A stretch of 64,000 bases of DNA, taken from assembly GCA_964343835.1 (NCBI GenBank), contig CAYFKR010000003.1, positions 224,846-288,845 of the forward strand, given 5' to 3'. The notes beneath the pieces are model-generated. The model was not told the origin of the DNA. It worked only from the letters and a program-made list of their open reading frames with translations, and did no database searches. This document shows positions 34,385 through 44,940 of this stretch, one piece after another. Made by a program: the position numbers and the translations under genes. Origin of the DNA: CALEMW01 sp964343835. GTDB lineage: Bacteria > Krumholzibacteriota > Krumholzibacteriia > LZORAL124-64-63. Within the stretch, counting starts at the first letter, position 1; each line of letters begins with the position of its first letter.

Positions 34385-35872
34385 GTGTCCCAAGGTCCCG
34401 CCCCCGAGCAGAGCCGTTTCGGCCGCTGGTTCGCCGGCCGCATCCCCTTCTTCTACGCCAACTGGATCACGTCGCTGGGCAGTGTGCTGGCCCTGGTGGC
34501 GGTGGCGCTGCTGTTCGCCGCGCTCATCGTCCACATCGTGAACGTGACGACGGAGCGCCACACCAACCCCTATGTGGACATGATCACCTTCATGCTCCTG
34601 CCGGGGCTGCTGGCGTTCGGGTTCGCACTCGTCGGTATCGGCACCGTCATCGAGAGGAGGCGAAGGGGCGGCGGCGAGGAGAAGACGGTCGCCATCCAGG
34701 TCGGCGGCGCGGCCTTCATGCGCAAGGCGATGCTCGTGGGGTTCCTGGCCCTGCTGGCCATGATCCTCTTCGGCAGCTTCGGCTACGAGGCCTACCACTA
34801 CACCGACTCCACGGACTTCTGCATGAAGGTCTGTCACGAGGTGATGGAGCCCGAGGGCGTGGCCTACGGCCGCTCGCCCCATGCCAACGTGGCCTGCGTG
34901 AAGTGCCACATCGGTCCGGGCGCCGACTGGTTCGTGAAGGCCAAGATCTCCGGCCTGCGCCAGGTGGTCGCGGTGATGACCGACGACTTCAGCCGCCCCA
35001 TCCCGGCTCCCGTCCACAACCTGCGCCCCGCCCGCGACACCTGCGAGGCCTGTCACTGGCCCGAGCACTTCCACGGCTCCCAGCTCATCGTGCGCGAGCA
35101 CACCGAGCCCGACGAGGAGAACACGCCCAGCGTGACGGCCGTGGTGCTGAAGGTGGGTGGCATCGCCGAGCCCGGCCGGCGCTCCACCGGCGTGCACTGG
35201 CACGTGGACCCGGGCAACGAGGTGCGCTACCGCGCCGTGGACGAGAAGCGCGAGAAGATCGTCGAAGTGGTCCAGACCACCCCCGACGGCGAGGTCCGGT
35301 ACCTGAGCGAGGACGCCGGTGAGTTCGGCGACGAGGGCGAGTGGCGCGTGATGGACTGCATCGACTGCCACAACCGCCCGACCCACATCTACGAGCTGCC
35401 CTACCAGGCCGTCGACGCCGCCTTCCAGGCCGGGGACCTGGATGCGTCGGTGCCCTGGCTACGGGCCGTGGCCGAGCGCATCCTCTTCGAGCACGAGCCC
35501 ACCGACGACACCGCCGCCGACCTGGCCGCGGCCATCGCGGACGTCTACCGCCAGGACCACCCCGAGGCCCTCGAGGCCGTGACGGCGTCGCTGGACGCCA
35601 CCGCCGCGGTCCTCGCCGACATCCTCGAGCGCAACATCTTCCCGGCCATGAACATCACGTGGAACACGTACCCCAACCACATCGGACACATGGGCATCGA
35701 CGGCGACTACTCCGAGACCGGAGGCTGTTTCCGCTGCCACGACGAGATGCACGAGTCCGAGGACGGCCGCGTGATCAGCCAGGATTGCGACGCCTGCCAC
35801 AACATCGTGGCCGAGCGCGAGACCGAGCTGGACGACCTGCCGGACTTCGTGTCCGCCGTGCTCAGCAGGTGA
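34385..35872 (+). CDS. NapC/NirT-type inner-membrane multiheme cytochrome, ImcH-like
   Basis: 495 residues. Three membrane helices (about 27-52, 65-88 and 112-132) precede a periplasmic domain with six heme motifs: one CxxxCH (CMKVCH) and five CxxCH (CVKCH, CEACH, CIDCH, CFRCH, CDACH). The FGYEAYHYTDSTDFCMKVCHEVM and SPHANVACVKCHIGPGAD segments are NapC/NirT hallmarks. Size and topology resemble Geobacter ImcH, the inner-membrane quinol oxidase used in extracellular electron transfer at high potential (recalled, not searched). It follows mqnE and may pass menaquinol electrons to the periplasmic cytochromes encoded at 6-18 kb. Confidence 0.85.
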   Translation: MSQGPAPEQSRFGRWFAGRIPFFYANWITSLGSVLALVAVALLFAALIVHIVNVTTERHTNPYVDMITFMLLPGLLAFGFALVGIGTVIERRRRGGGEEKTVAIQVGGAAFMRKAMLVGFLALLAMILFGSFGYEAYHYTDSTDFCMKVCHEVMEPEGVAYGRSPHANVACVKCHIGPGADWFVKAKISGLRQVVAVMTDDFSRPIPAPVHNLRPARDTCEACHWPEHFHGSQLIVREHTEPDEENTPSVTAVVLKVGGIAEPGRRSTGVHWHVDPGNEVRYRAVDEKREKIVEVVQTTPDGEVRYLSEDAGEFGDEGEWRVMDCIDCHNRPTHIYELPYQAVDAAFQAGDLDASVPWLRAVAERILFEHEPTDDTAADLAAAIADVYRQDHPEALEAVTASLDATAAVLADILERNIFPAMNITWNTYPNHIGHMGIDGDYSETGGCFRCHDEMHESEDGRVISQDCDACHNIVAERETELDDLPDFVSAVLSR

Positions 35873-35919
35873 TGACTGACGGGATCCGTGCTACTCCTTC
35901 CCCATAGAGGAGGAGCAGC

Positions 35920-36876
35920 ATGGATCCCGTTTCCCTGTCCGACATCCACGCCGCGGCCGAACGCCTCGTCGGCGTCGCCCACCGCACCCCCGTGCACACG
36001 AGCCGCCTGCTGGACGAAGCGGCCGGCGCGCATCTCTTCTTCAAATGCGAGAATCTGCAGCGCGTCGGGGCCTTCAAGTTCCGCGGCGCGTGGAACGCCG
36101 TGTCGCAGCTCACGGACGGGGAGGCCGCCCGGGGCGTCGTGACCCACAGCAGCGGCAACCACGCCCAGGCCCTGGCTTTGGCGGCGCGGGAGCGGGGCGC
36201 TCCGGCCCACATCGTGATGCCGTCCACGGCCCCGGCGGTGAAGCGTGCGGCGGTGGAGGGCTACGGGGCGCGCATCGTGACCTGCGAGCCGACCCTCGCG
36301 GCCCGCGAGACCACGGCCGCGGCGGTGGTGGCGGAGACGGGCGCCGTGTTCATCCACCCCTACGACGACCCGCGCATCATCGCGGGCCAGGGCACCGCGG
36401 CCCTGGAGCTGCTGGAGGACGTGCCGGACCTGGACGCCGTCATCGCACCGGTGGGCGGGGGAGGGCTGATGTCGGGCACGTGCATCGCCGGCCACGGACT
36501 GCGACCCGACCTGCGGATCATCGGTGCCGAACCGGCGGGAGCCGACGATGCGGCCCGCTCCCTGGCCGCCGGCGAACTCATCCCGCAGACCGGACCGGAC
36601 ACCGTGGCCGACGGCCTGCTGACCAGCCTGGGCGAGCTCACCTGGCCGGTGATTCGCGACCACGTGGAGCGCATCGTCACCGTGGACGACGCGGCCATCC
36701 TGAGTGCCCTCCGCCTGTTCTGGGAGCGGACCAAGCTGGTGATCGAACCGAGTTCGGCGACGGCGGTGGCCGTGGCCATGTCGGAGGAGGTGCGGGGACT
36801 CGGGCTGCGACGCGTGGGGGTCGTGCTGTCGGGCGGCAACGTGGACTTCGGAACCCTGGCCGCCCTGCTGTCTTGA
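35920..36876 (+). CDS. Threonine/serine dehydratase or serine racemase (fold II PLP)
   Basis: 318 residues. The PLP lysine is in GAFKFRGAWNA, the phosphate loop is VGGGGLMSGT, and SSGNHAQALALAA and SGGNVDFG are standard. The protein lacks the ACT regulatory domain of biosynthetic IlvA, so it resembles catabolic threonine dehydratase or serine racemase. Ribosome binding site GGAGGAG lies 4 bp before the ATG. Confidence 0.9.
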   Translation: MDPVSLSDIHAAAERLVGVAHRTPVHTSRLLDEAAGAHLFFKCENLQRVGAFKFRGAWNAVSQLTDGEAARGVVTHSSGNHAQALALAARERGAPAHIVMPSTAPAVKRAAVEGYGARIVTCEPTLAARETTAAAVVAETGAVFIHPYDDPRIIAGQGTAALELLEDVPDLDAVIAPVGGGGLMSGTCIAGHGLRPDLRIIGAEPAGADDAARSLAAGELIPQTGPDTVADGLLTSLGELTWPVIRDHVERIVTVDDAAILSALRLFWERTKLVIEPSSATAVAVAMSEEVRGLGLRRVGVVLSGGNVDFGTLAALLS

Positions 36877-36940
36877 AGCGGTGGGTTGCGCCCGCACAGC
36901 CGATCCCCCTAGTTTCAGCGAGTCCCGAAAGGAGCCCCTC

Positions 36941-37762
36941 GTGAAGCGCATCGCCTGGATCCTCGCCGCGACCGCCCTGCTGGTCGGCTGTGGCGATGAA
37001 GAGAGCCCCACCGACCCCGTGGACGAATCGTTCCGCGTGACCGTCACCGTCGTGGATGCGGAAGGCGCGCCCCTCGAGGGCGTGAACGTCGGCATGTCCA
37101 ACGAACTGCTCGTGACCCCCGACGTCGCCGCCGCCGCGGCCTCCATCCCCGGCGTGACCGTGCCGGTGGAGCTGACCGGGTCGGCCATCGTGCGCATCGT
37201 TGCCCGGAACATGGCCGACGAGGTCGTGCGCAACGTCACGTCCGAGGTGCTGCCCGGAGGCCAGCGCAACGTGCACTGGGACGGCTTCGACGGCGAAGGC
37301 GAGCCGGCTCCCTCGGGCCGCTACTCCCTGAGCGTGCTCTTCTACGAACCCCAGGGCAGCGAGCCGGTCTTCACGGCGACGCAGGACGTGTTCCTGGAAC
37401 GCCCCGCCGGCACCCACGCCCTGGGCGTGACCGACGCGGAGGGCGTGTTCGAGGTGGACGACGTGAACATGTTCCCGTCGTTCTACTCCCTGGCGTACAT
37501 GGTCGCCACCGACGCCACCGGCGCGGTCACGGGCACGGTACGCGAAGTGGACGGCGCCATCGTCTCGGTGTGGCTGGACGGCCAGGCGGTGGCCTCGGAA
37601 TCCGTCGCCATCGAGTACGGTCCCAACGAGGTGACGGTGGTCTACGACCCGACCCTGTCGACGCTGCAGGAGCCCCTCGTCGTCGTGCCGGATCCCCTGG
37701 TCGACAAGGCGGACCAGCCCGAGTGGGGCGTCGGACCGGCCTTCCCCAACCCCTTCCACTGA
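36941..37762 (+). CDS. Lipoprotein ending at a sorting-domain-like motif
   Basis: 273 residues with lipobox ALLVGC. An Ig-like middle (FRVTVTVVDAEGAPLEGVNV) is followed by a FlgD-like segment (QRNVHWDGFDGEGEPAPSGR). The protein ends ...GPAFPNPFH, exactly where FCB sorting domains normally begin (FPNPFN), so the domain is either cut off or only its first turn remains. AAAGGAG lies 8 bp upstream of GTG 36941. The region after the stop contains a weak GATCC/GGATC hairpin rather than more coding sequence. Function unknown. Confidence 0.7.
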   Translation: MKRIAWILAATALLVGCGDEESPTDPVDESFRVTVTVVDAEGAPLEGVNVGMSNELLVTPDVAAAAASIPGVTVPVELTGSAIVRIVARNMADEVVRNVTSEVLPGGQRNVHWDGFDGEGEPAPSGRYSLSVLFYEPQGSEPVFTATQDVFLERPAGTHALGVTDAEGVFEVDDVNMFPSFYSLAYMVATDATGAVTGTVREVDGAIVSVWLDGQAVASESVAIEYGPNEVTVVYDPTLSTLQEPLVVVPDPLVDKADQPEWGVGPAFPNPFH

Positions 37763-37884
37763 TCCTCGGGTCACCCGGATCATCGGCGTGCACGCCCGAC
37801 CGCTCTTGCGGTTCGGCGCGCGCGTTGGTATCCGTGTTCCCCACGTACAGCGCAGCTCCGATCCCCGTCATCCACAGGACCGAC

Positions 37885-38712
37885 ATGACCGCAGCCAGTG
37901 AATCCGAACCCCGGCACATGCCGTCCGCGTGCCCCATCGACGAATGGGCCTGCGCGGACGATTGCGGCACCCAGGAGTACGCCCTGGTCCGCCAGTGCGA
38001 CGTGCGCGGCCTGCTGCACTGCCACACCGACTACGCCGGCGGCGCCCATTCCCTGCGCAACATCGTGGAGACGGCCCGGGCCCTGGGCCTGGAGTACCTG
38101 GGCGTGACCGACAAGGCGCGCACCCGCGGCTGCGAGGACGGCCTCTGCGCCGAGGGCGTGGCCTACCAGCGGGCGGAGATCGCCGAGATCAACCGCGAGG
38201 ACGGCGGCCTCTCCCTGCTCCACGGCATCGAGGTGGAAGCGGGCTGCGACGGCTCCCTGCCCCTGCCCGACCACCTGCCCGAGGGCTTCGACTACGTGGT
38301 GGCCACCCTGCGCGACCCCAACGGCCACGACCGCGACGCCTACACCGAGCGCGCCGTCCGCACCATCATGAACCCGTTCGTGAGCGTGATCGGACACCCG
38401 TGCGGCGACTGGATGACTACCGGCGGCGAGCTGCCCCTGGATCTCTGCACCGTCCTCGACGCCGCGGCCAAGGCCGACGTCGCGGTGGAGATCGACGCCA
38501 ACCCGGGGCACCCCGACCTGGACTGGACCCACTGCTACAAGGCCCAGGAACTGGGCGTGACCATGGTCATCGCCTCCGACGCCCATCGCGCCGCCCGCCT
38601 GGCCGACTACCGTCACGGCGTGGAGCTGGGCCGCAAGGCCGGACTCTGCTGCCGCCAGATCCTGAACACCCGCCCCGTCGACGAGGTGCGGGCGTTCTTC
38701 CTCCGCCGCTGA
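37885..38712 (+). CDS. PHP-domain phosphoesterase, PolX C-terminal type
   Basis: 275 residues. Metal-binding motifs of the PHP fold are present in order: HCHTDYAGG, GIEVEAGCDG, VIGHPCGDW, VEIDANPGH and IASDAHRAA. The usual TDH motif reads GVTDKAR, so one His ligand is replaced by Lys. PHP proteins of this type accompany DNA polymerase X or act on phosphorylated metabolites; here there is no polymerase domain. ATG 37885 has AGGA upstream; ATG 37918 is an alternative. Confidence 0.8.
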   Translation: MTAASESEPRHMPSACPIDEWACADDCGTQEYALVRQCDVRGLLHCHTDYAGGAHSLRNIVETARALGLEYLGVTDKARTRGCEDGLCAEGVAYQRAEIAEINREDGGLSLLHGIEVEAGCDGSLPLPDHLPEGFDYVVATLRDPNGHDRDAYTERAVRTIMNPFVSVIGHPCGDWMTTGGELPLDLCTVLDAAAKADVAVEIDANPGHPDLDWTHCYKAQELGVTMVIASDAHRAARLADYRHGVELGRKAGLCCRQILNTRPVDEVRAFFLRR

Positions 38713-38736
38713 GCCGGCGCCGACCCGGAGATTCCC

Positions 38737-39054
38737 ATGATCAAGCGTCCCGTCCCGTTCCAGCGCATGGCCTTCGTCTGCACCCACTCGCGCCCCGAAG
38801 GGCACCCCAAGCCCAGCTGCGGCCGACGCGGCGGTCCCGAGCTGCGCGAGAAGCTCCGCGCGATGGTGGAAGAGCGGGGACTGCAGATGTCGGTGAAGAT
38901 CTTCCAGGCGGGCTGCATGGGCGGCTGCGAATTCGGTCCCATGATGATGACGGTGGACGATCGCCAGATGGCTTTCCAGGTCACCGAGGACGACCTGCCC
39001 GCCGTGCTGGACGAGCTGGCGGCGGACCTGCCGGACGGGCCTGCGGGCTTCTAG
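38737..39054 (+). CDS. Thioredoxin-like [2Fe-2S] ferredoxin
   Basis: 105 residues. Four Cys in the arrangement C-x12-C and C-x3-C (VCTHSRPEGHPKPSCGRRG; FQAGCMGGCEFGPMM) match the thioredoxin-fold 2Fe-2S ferredoxins related to NuoE. Likely a small electron carrier in the cytoplasm. It is the last plus-strand gene before the convergent sigma-54 activator and is followed by a terminator hairpin. Confidence 0.85.
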   Translation: MIKRPVPFQRMAFVCTHSRPEGHPKPSCGRRGGPELREKLRAMVEERGLQMSVKIFQAGCMGGCEFGPMMMTVDDRQMAFQVTEDDLPAVLDELAADLPDGPAGF

Positions 39055-39081
39055 AATCCACGACGATCTTCTGGAAACTTA

Positions 39082-39110
39082 CAAGGGGAGCCGCGAAGCG
39101 GCTCCCCTTG
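39082..39110. terminator. 13-bp terminator hairpin
   Basis: CAAGGGGAGCCGC/GCGGCTCCCCTTG with a GAA loop. It lies 27 bp after the ferredoxin gene. On the minus strand it is followed by TAAGTTT, so it could also end a transcript arriving from the right. Confidence 0.75.
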
Positions 39111-39205
39111 TGGCTCGAACCGGAGGAGGGAAACATCGGGGGTGGTTCCGGCCCGAGCCAGCAGCTCCTCACGTTTGCCCTAAGGAGGTACGGGCAGGGA
39201 TTGCA
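39111..39205 (-). ncRNA. Possible sigma-54-dependent small RNA with anti-Shine-Dalgarno segments
   Basis: Low-confidence proposal. A sigma-54-like promoter (39217-39232) points left and would start RNA near 39205; the hairpin at 39082-39110 would end it, giving about 120 nt including the hairpin. No gene lies in this interval. The RNA would carry ACCTCCTTA, identical to the 3' tail of 16S rRNA, and CCCTCCTCC, both exposed-type C-rich motifs used by regulatory small RNAs to mask ribosome binding sites. Read in the other direction these are ribosome-binding-site-like but are not followed by a credible open frame. Confidence 0.3.
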
Positions 39206-39216
39206 ACTCCGGACCT

Positions 39217-39232
39217 TGCAGGATTGATGCCA
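39217..39232 (-). promoter_or_regulatory. Sigma-54-like promoter, leftward
   Basis: On the minus strand TGGCAT-N5-CTGCA keeps the GG and GC dinucleotides at the required 10-bp spacing and differs from TGGCAC-N5-TTGCA at two conserved positions. It sits 120 bp beyond the 3' end of the sigma-54 activator gene. A 15-bp palindrome, GCGATT-TAT-AATCGC, lies at 39250-39264, just upstream. Confidence 0.4.
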
Positions 39233-39352
39233 GATTTATAGACGAAAGAGCGATTTATAATCGCCAGTAATGCAACAAGATACAGAAACTTGCGTCATAT
39301 GTTACGGGGTCTTGTGCCGTCAAATATGGTGGCCGCCGCCAAATAGTGTGGA

Positions 39353-41299
<1,947 letters not shown>

Positions 41300-41400
41300 G
41301 CTCTCCTGCCGTGGTGTCGGGAAGCGTGACGCGTTAGGTTAGCATACCGGGGCCGGGCGGCGCGACATCCGACGCCGACCGTGAGCGCCCACCACGCCCG

Positions 41401-41420
41401 GCGTCCACCGCGGAGGACGC
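41401..41420. promoter_or_regulatory. Candidate upstream activator site
   Basis: Inverted repeat GCGTCC-N8-GGACGC centred about 100 bp upstream of the -24 element of the sigma-54-like promoter. This is the usual distance for an enhancer-binding protein such as the one encoded next door. Confidence 0.4.
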
Positions 41421-41506
41421 GGGGGCGAGGGCCGTGCTCACACCGGATCCGTGAAACATGGCCGCCTGAGGCGCGTCATCGTCGATTCCGGCCCGCCGGG
41501 CCGATC

Positions 41507-41522
41507 GGGCACCACCCTTGCC
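41507..41522 (+). promoter_or_regulatory. Sigma-54-like promoter, rightward
   Basis: GGGCAC-N5-TTGCC: GGCAC and TTGC match the consensus exactly with the correct 10-bp distance between GG and GC. Start of transcription would be near 41534. It faces the two-gene outer-membrane operon and lies 208 bp upstream of the divergent sigma-54 activator gene. Confidence 0.5.
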
Positions 41523-41701
41523 ATGGTGTCGACCGGCGGCGGGCCGACCCGGGAGGGACGAGGGCCGACGCGGCCGCGGCGCCGGGATCGTCACCGACGA
41601 CCGGACGGGACACGGGATCCCCGGGCGCCCCGCGGCACGACGCGGTTCCTGGTTGGATGGGGGTCGGCCGCCGCCGCCCCGACCCCGACACGAGGTGGAT
41701 C

Positions 41702-42613
41702 ATGACGCACCGGATTCTCATCGTACTGCTGCTCGCTGCGGCCCTGCCCGCGTTCGGCGCCACGGCGCCCGCGGACACCACCCTCGGTTCCGGCACCGAG
41801 GACGACCCCTGGCTCATCGACCTGGACGAGCTGCTGGCCGACGGCTACGCCGTGATCGTGTCCCCCATGGACACCGTCGCGGTGGCGGACGCCGCCGTGG
41901 ACACCATCGCCGTCACGGCCCCGCGCCTCCGGGTCAGTGAAGTGGTGCGGAAGGTGGCCGAGGCCATGGACGCCATCGGCCGCGACGGCAGCATCGCCTT
42001 CACCCTGCTGCAGCGCGTGGACCTCTTCGACCGCCGCGGCGCCGACGACGAACGCCGCGAGGAGGTCGTGGAGGCCTGGCGCATCCACGTGGACGCCGAG
42101 GGGGAGGAGCGCATGTCGCGCCTCTACCGCGAGACCCGCGAATGGGAGGCCGGCGAACTGGTCGAGACCGAGGTGGATGAGGAGGTCACCCAGGAGTGGC
42201 AGGAGGAGGTGGCCCGCGAGGTCATGGCCATGCCGTTCTCCCTGCTGACCGCCAACCGCTATCGCTACGAGATCAAGGAGCGCAACCTGATCGGCGACCA
42301 CCTGGTCTTCCGCATCGGGTTCACGCCGCGCAGCCGATTCGAGGCCGGCCTCGAGGGCGACGTCTGGCTGGATTACTCCGACTTCGTGATCCGCCGCATG
42401 GAGGGCCGCCTCGTCGGGCCCATGCCCGTGCCCCTGGTGATCCGCGAGGTACCCCGCTTCACGTTCACCCTGAGGCAGGTGGGCGACCGCTGGGTGGGCG
42501 ACGCCTTCCACGGCCGCGTGCTGCTCAACGGCTCCCTGCCGAAGATTCCGGACGAGATGGAATTCCATGTGCGCATGGACGACTACGACTTCACGCCGGA
42601 GGCCGCGCGATGA
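41702..42613 (+). CDS. Exported protein, partner of the Omp85-like barrel
   Basis: 303 residues, signal peptide ending LPAFGA. The sequence is acidic, with a helical region rich in Glu (EWEAGELVETEVDEEVTQEW) and a C-terminal beta-rich part resembling LolA/outer-membrane lipoprotein-sorting folds (FRIGFTPRSRFEAGLEGDVW, DYSDFVIRRMEGRLVGPMPV, FHVRMDDYDF). No named family. Its stop overlaps the next gene's start (ATGA), so both proteins are made together. GAGGTG lies 5 bp before the ATG. Confidence 0.7.
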   Translation: MTHRILIVLLLAAALPAFGATAPADTTLGSGTEDDPWLIDLDELLADGYAVIVSPMDTVAVADAAVDTIAVTAPRLRVSEVVRKVAEAMDAIGRDGSIAFTLLQRVDLFDRRGADDERREEVVEAWRIHVDAEGEERMSRLYRETREWEAGELVETEVDEEVTQEWQEEVAREVMAMPFSLLTANRYRYEIKERNLIGDHLVFRIGFTPRSRFEAGLEGDVWLDYSDFVIRRMEGRLVGPMPVPLVIREVPRFTFTLRQVGDRWVGDAFHGRVLLNGSLPKIPDEMEFHVRMDDYDFTPEAAR

Positions 42614-43950
42614 CCCGCCTCCTGCTGCTGCTCGCGCTCGTGGTGGCCGTGCCCGCCGTCGCCCAGAACCAGGCCGACGTCGATTCCCTCAACGCCTACT
42701 GGCGCAGCCTCCAGGACGACTGGTACACGCCGCTGACCCTCGACGACCTCGGCCTGCAGCTCAACGACGAACGCCTGGACTCCCTGGTGATCGAGGGCGA
42801 TCTGGTGATAGGGCGCATGCTCGCCGGTCGGCCCGTGCGCTGGCACGTGGAGCCGGTCGACGGCATCCATTTCAACCGCGTGGAAGGATTCACGCCCACG
42901 GTGGCCCTGAAGGTGGACCGTCCCGGCCTGCGGCAGCCCGAGTGGACCACCCGGGTGGGCTACGGCTTCGCGTGGAAGCGGGCGACCATCGATTCGCGGT
43001 TCGTGCTGCCCCTGGTGACGGCCCGCCCCCGCGATCCCCGCGGCCGCCTGTCCCGCGACCCCTGGACCGCCCTCGCCCTCGAGCTCGACGGCGGCCGCGA
43101 CGTCCGCTGGTTCGCCGGCGACAAGCGTCCCGAGCGTGACATCGCCGCCCTCTTCTCCGGCGAGGACCCCAACCACTACTACGAACAGCGCTGGTGGCGC
43201 GCGGCCCTGCGCTGGCGCCCGCTGCCCAGCCTGACGTTCCGCTTCGGCGCCGGCGGCGCCGACGACCGCCCCCTGGATACCGTCACCCGCTGGAGCCTGT
43301 TCGGCGACGAGTCCCAGGTGTGGGACAACCTGCGTGTGCCGACCGTGTCGCGACGCACGGCCGTCGCCTCGGTGTGGTGGCGCGGGGGAGGACTGCTGCT
43401 GGGCGCCGTGGGCCGACGCCATTCCGCCCTGGGCGCGGTTCCCGACGCCGACGGACGAACCGTCCACCACGACGTCCGCCTCCACGCCACCGCCAAGCGC
43501 CTCGACCCCTGGGCCAACGAGTGGGTCCTGCGCGGCGAGTGGACCGCCGCCGATCGCCGCGCCCCGCTGCAATGGCGCACCTGGCTCGGCGACTGGGGTA
43601 CCCTGCGCGGGTTCGACGCCGCCGAGCTCGTGGGCGATCGCGGCGGCTGGCTCTCCCTGGACACGCGCTGGAACGTGGACCCGTTCAAGGCGCTCCGCGT
43701 GCCGCTGCTCGACAAGCTGGGCCTGCAGCCCGTCACCTTCGTGGAGGCCGGCCGGACCGAAGCGGCCGCAGGTCCCGACGACCCCTGGATCCGCACCGGC
43801 TGGCGTGCCGATGCCGGCATCGGCCTGGGCCGCATGATGGGCTGGGGGGAAGACGGCCCCGCCTATCTGCGCTTCTACGCGGCCCGCCCGGTCGGCCAAC
43901 ACATGAGCGACCGGCCCTGGCAGTTCGTGGTGGCGATGGAATGGTGGTAG
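42610..43950 (+). CDS. Omp85-like outer-membrane beta-barrel
   Basis: 446 residues with signal peptide ending VPAVA. Strongly amphipathic strands throughout and an ending VVAMEWW with a terminal aromatic residue. LRGFDAAELVGDRGGWLSLD is close to the Omp85/surface-antigen barrel motif, in which RGF is followed by a Gly-Asp turn. No POTRA repeats are visible ahead of it. It probably lies in the outer membrane with the upstream protein as a periplasmic partner, and is a candidate target of sigma-54 control. Confidence 0.7.
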   Translation: MTRLLLLLALVVAVPAVAQNQADVDSLNAYWRSLQDDWYTPLTLDDLGLQLNDERLDSLVIEGDLVIGRMLAGRPVRWHVEPVDGIHFNRVEGFTPTVALKVDRPGLRQPEWTTRVGYGFAWKRATIDSRFVLPLVTARPRDPRGRLSRDPWTALALELDGGRDVRWFAGDKRPERDIAALFSGEDPNHYYEQRWWRAALRWRPLPSLTFRFGAGGADDRPLDTVTRWSLFGDESQVWDNLRVPTVSRRTAVASVWWRGGGLLLGAVGRRHSALGAVPDADGRTVHHDVRLHATAKRLDPWANEWVLRGEWTAADRRAPLQWRTWLGDWGTLRGFDAAELVGDRGGWLSLDTRWNVDPFKALRVPLLDKLGLQPVTFVEAGRTEAAAGPDDPWIRTGWRADAGIGLGRMMGWGEDGPAYLRFYAARPVGQHMSDRPWQFVVAMEWW

Positions 43951-44017
43951 GCGTGTCCGGGACGACACGGCCGGCGTGTCTCCGATGACACGATACGGGC
44001 GGAGCGCGAGGAGACGC

Positions 44018-44102
44018 ACGGGGTGGGCCGACGGCCCACCCCGTTGGCGTTCATGGAGATGCCGGTAACACGGGGCGGGCCCGCCACCGGGCCCGCCCCG
44101 TG
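44018..44102. terminator. Tandem GC-rich hairpins after the Omp85-like gene
   Basis: ACGGGGTGGGCC/GGCCCACCCCGT with a GAC loop (44018-44044) is followed by a 15-bp perfect stem beginning CACGGGGCGGGC with a CCAC loop (44069-44102). There is no T tract. They probably end the outer-membrane operon, or isolate it from the next gene. Confidence 0.55.
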
Positions 44103-44152
44103 CACGGCTCATGGTGGAATCGCTCCCCGTTCCCCTGACCGGAGGTCCTCCC

Positions 44153-44881
44153 ATGCCCCGCATCCGACTCGCGCTGCTGATCATCGTGCTGGCCGCCGGC
44201 GTCGCCGGCGCCGAACCCCCCTCCAGCCTGGACGCCGTGCTGGACCGCTACGTGGCGGCCCTGGGCGGTCGGCCCGCCATCGAGTCCCTCGGCACCCGTA
44301 CGTTGCGCGGCCTGGTCGTCCACGACCTGTCGAGCCGCACGCCTCCGGTGTTCACCGTCGATACCCTGACGGTGTGGGTGGAGGCGGGCGGTCGTCATCT
44401 TTCGGTGACCGAGAACGGGATGGGCGTCCACCGCGACGGCTGGGACGGCGCCGTGGCCTGGAGCCGTCGGGCGGACGGCGGGGTACGCACCCGTCCGCAG
44501 CCGTCCCACATCCGATCCACGTGGTGGCGTGATCCCCGCGGTCCTCTCACCTTGCGCGACGACTTCCCGGGCCTGGAGTACGTGGGCGTCCGTCTCCTGG
44601 ACGGTCGCGCCCACCATGTGATCCACCTGCCCTCGGAGGATCAGGACCTGTACTTCGATGTGGAGTCGGGGCTGCTCGTCCGCCTCGGTTTCAATCGCGA
44701 GCTCCACGACTATCGCGAGGTGGACGGCGTGCTGGTGCCTCACCGCTACTCCGTCAGCCGCAAGGGCGGCACGAGCCATCACGTGTTCGGCAGCGTGGTC
44801 CACGGCCGTGACGTTTGCGAGCTGATCGAAGAAGCGGAGCAGGTTCTTTCGGGTCGCGACACAATGAGGGAAGAAAAATAA
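44153..44881 (+). CDS. Exported LolA-like protein of unknown function
   Basis: 242 residues with signal peptide ending GVAGA. The layout, starting with LDAVLDRYVAALGGRPAIES and followed by a series of strands ending in GVLVPHRYSVSRKGG, resembles outer-membrane lipoprotein-sorting proteins that often accompany TonB or EET genes. GGAGG lies 7 bp upstream of ATG 44153. No lipobox. The precise job is unknown. Confidence 0.65.
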   Translation: MPRIRLALLIIVLAAGVAGAEPPSSLDAVLDRYVAALGGRPAIESLGTRTLRGLVVHDLSSRTPPVFTVDTLTVWVEAGGRHLSVTENGMGVHRDGWDGAVAWSRRADGGVRTRPQPSHIRSTWWRDPRGPLTLRDDFPGLEYVGVRLLDGRAHHVIHLPSEDQDLYFDVESGLLVRLGFNRELHDYREVDGVLVPHRYSVSRKGGTSHHVFGSVVHGRDVCELIEEAEQVLSGRDTMREEK

Positions 44882-44905
44882 TTTACGTAAAACATAAAAT
44901 AACTC

Positions 44906-44934
44906 TTGACCCACCCCCCAGAATGACCGATGAT
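44906..44934 (+). promoter_or_regulatory. Candidate promoter giving a leaderless XRE mRNA
   Basis: TTGACC (44906-44911) and GATGAT (44929-44934) are 17 bp apart in an AT-rich stretch. Transcription would start close to 44941, the first base of the regulator ATG, which itself lacks a ribosome binding site. Confidence 0.3.
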
Positions 44935-44940
44935 CGGGAT

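Larger units (their letters stand above)
41300..41701. other. 402-bp regulatory gap upstream of outer-membrane operon
   Basis: No credible gene. It is GC rich and holds a candidate activator site (41401-41420) and a candidate sigma-54 promoter (41507-41522), then a leader of about 165 nt to the ATG at 41702 with no obvious coding potential. Confidence 0.6.
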
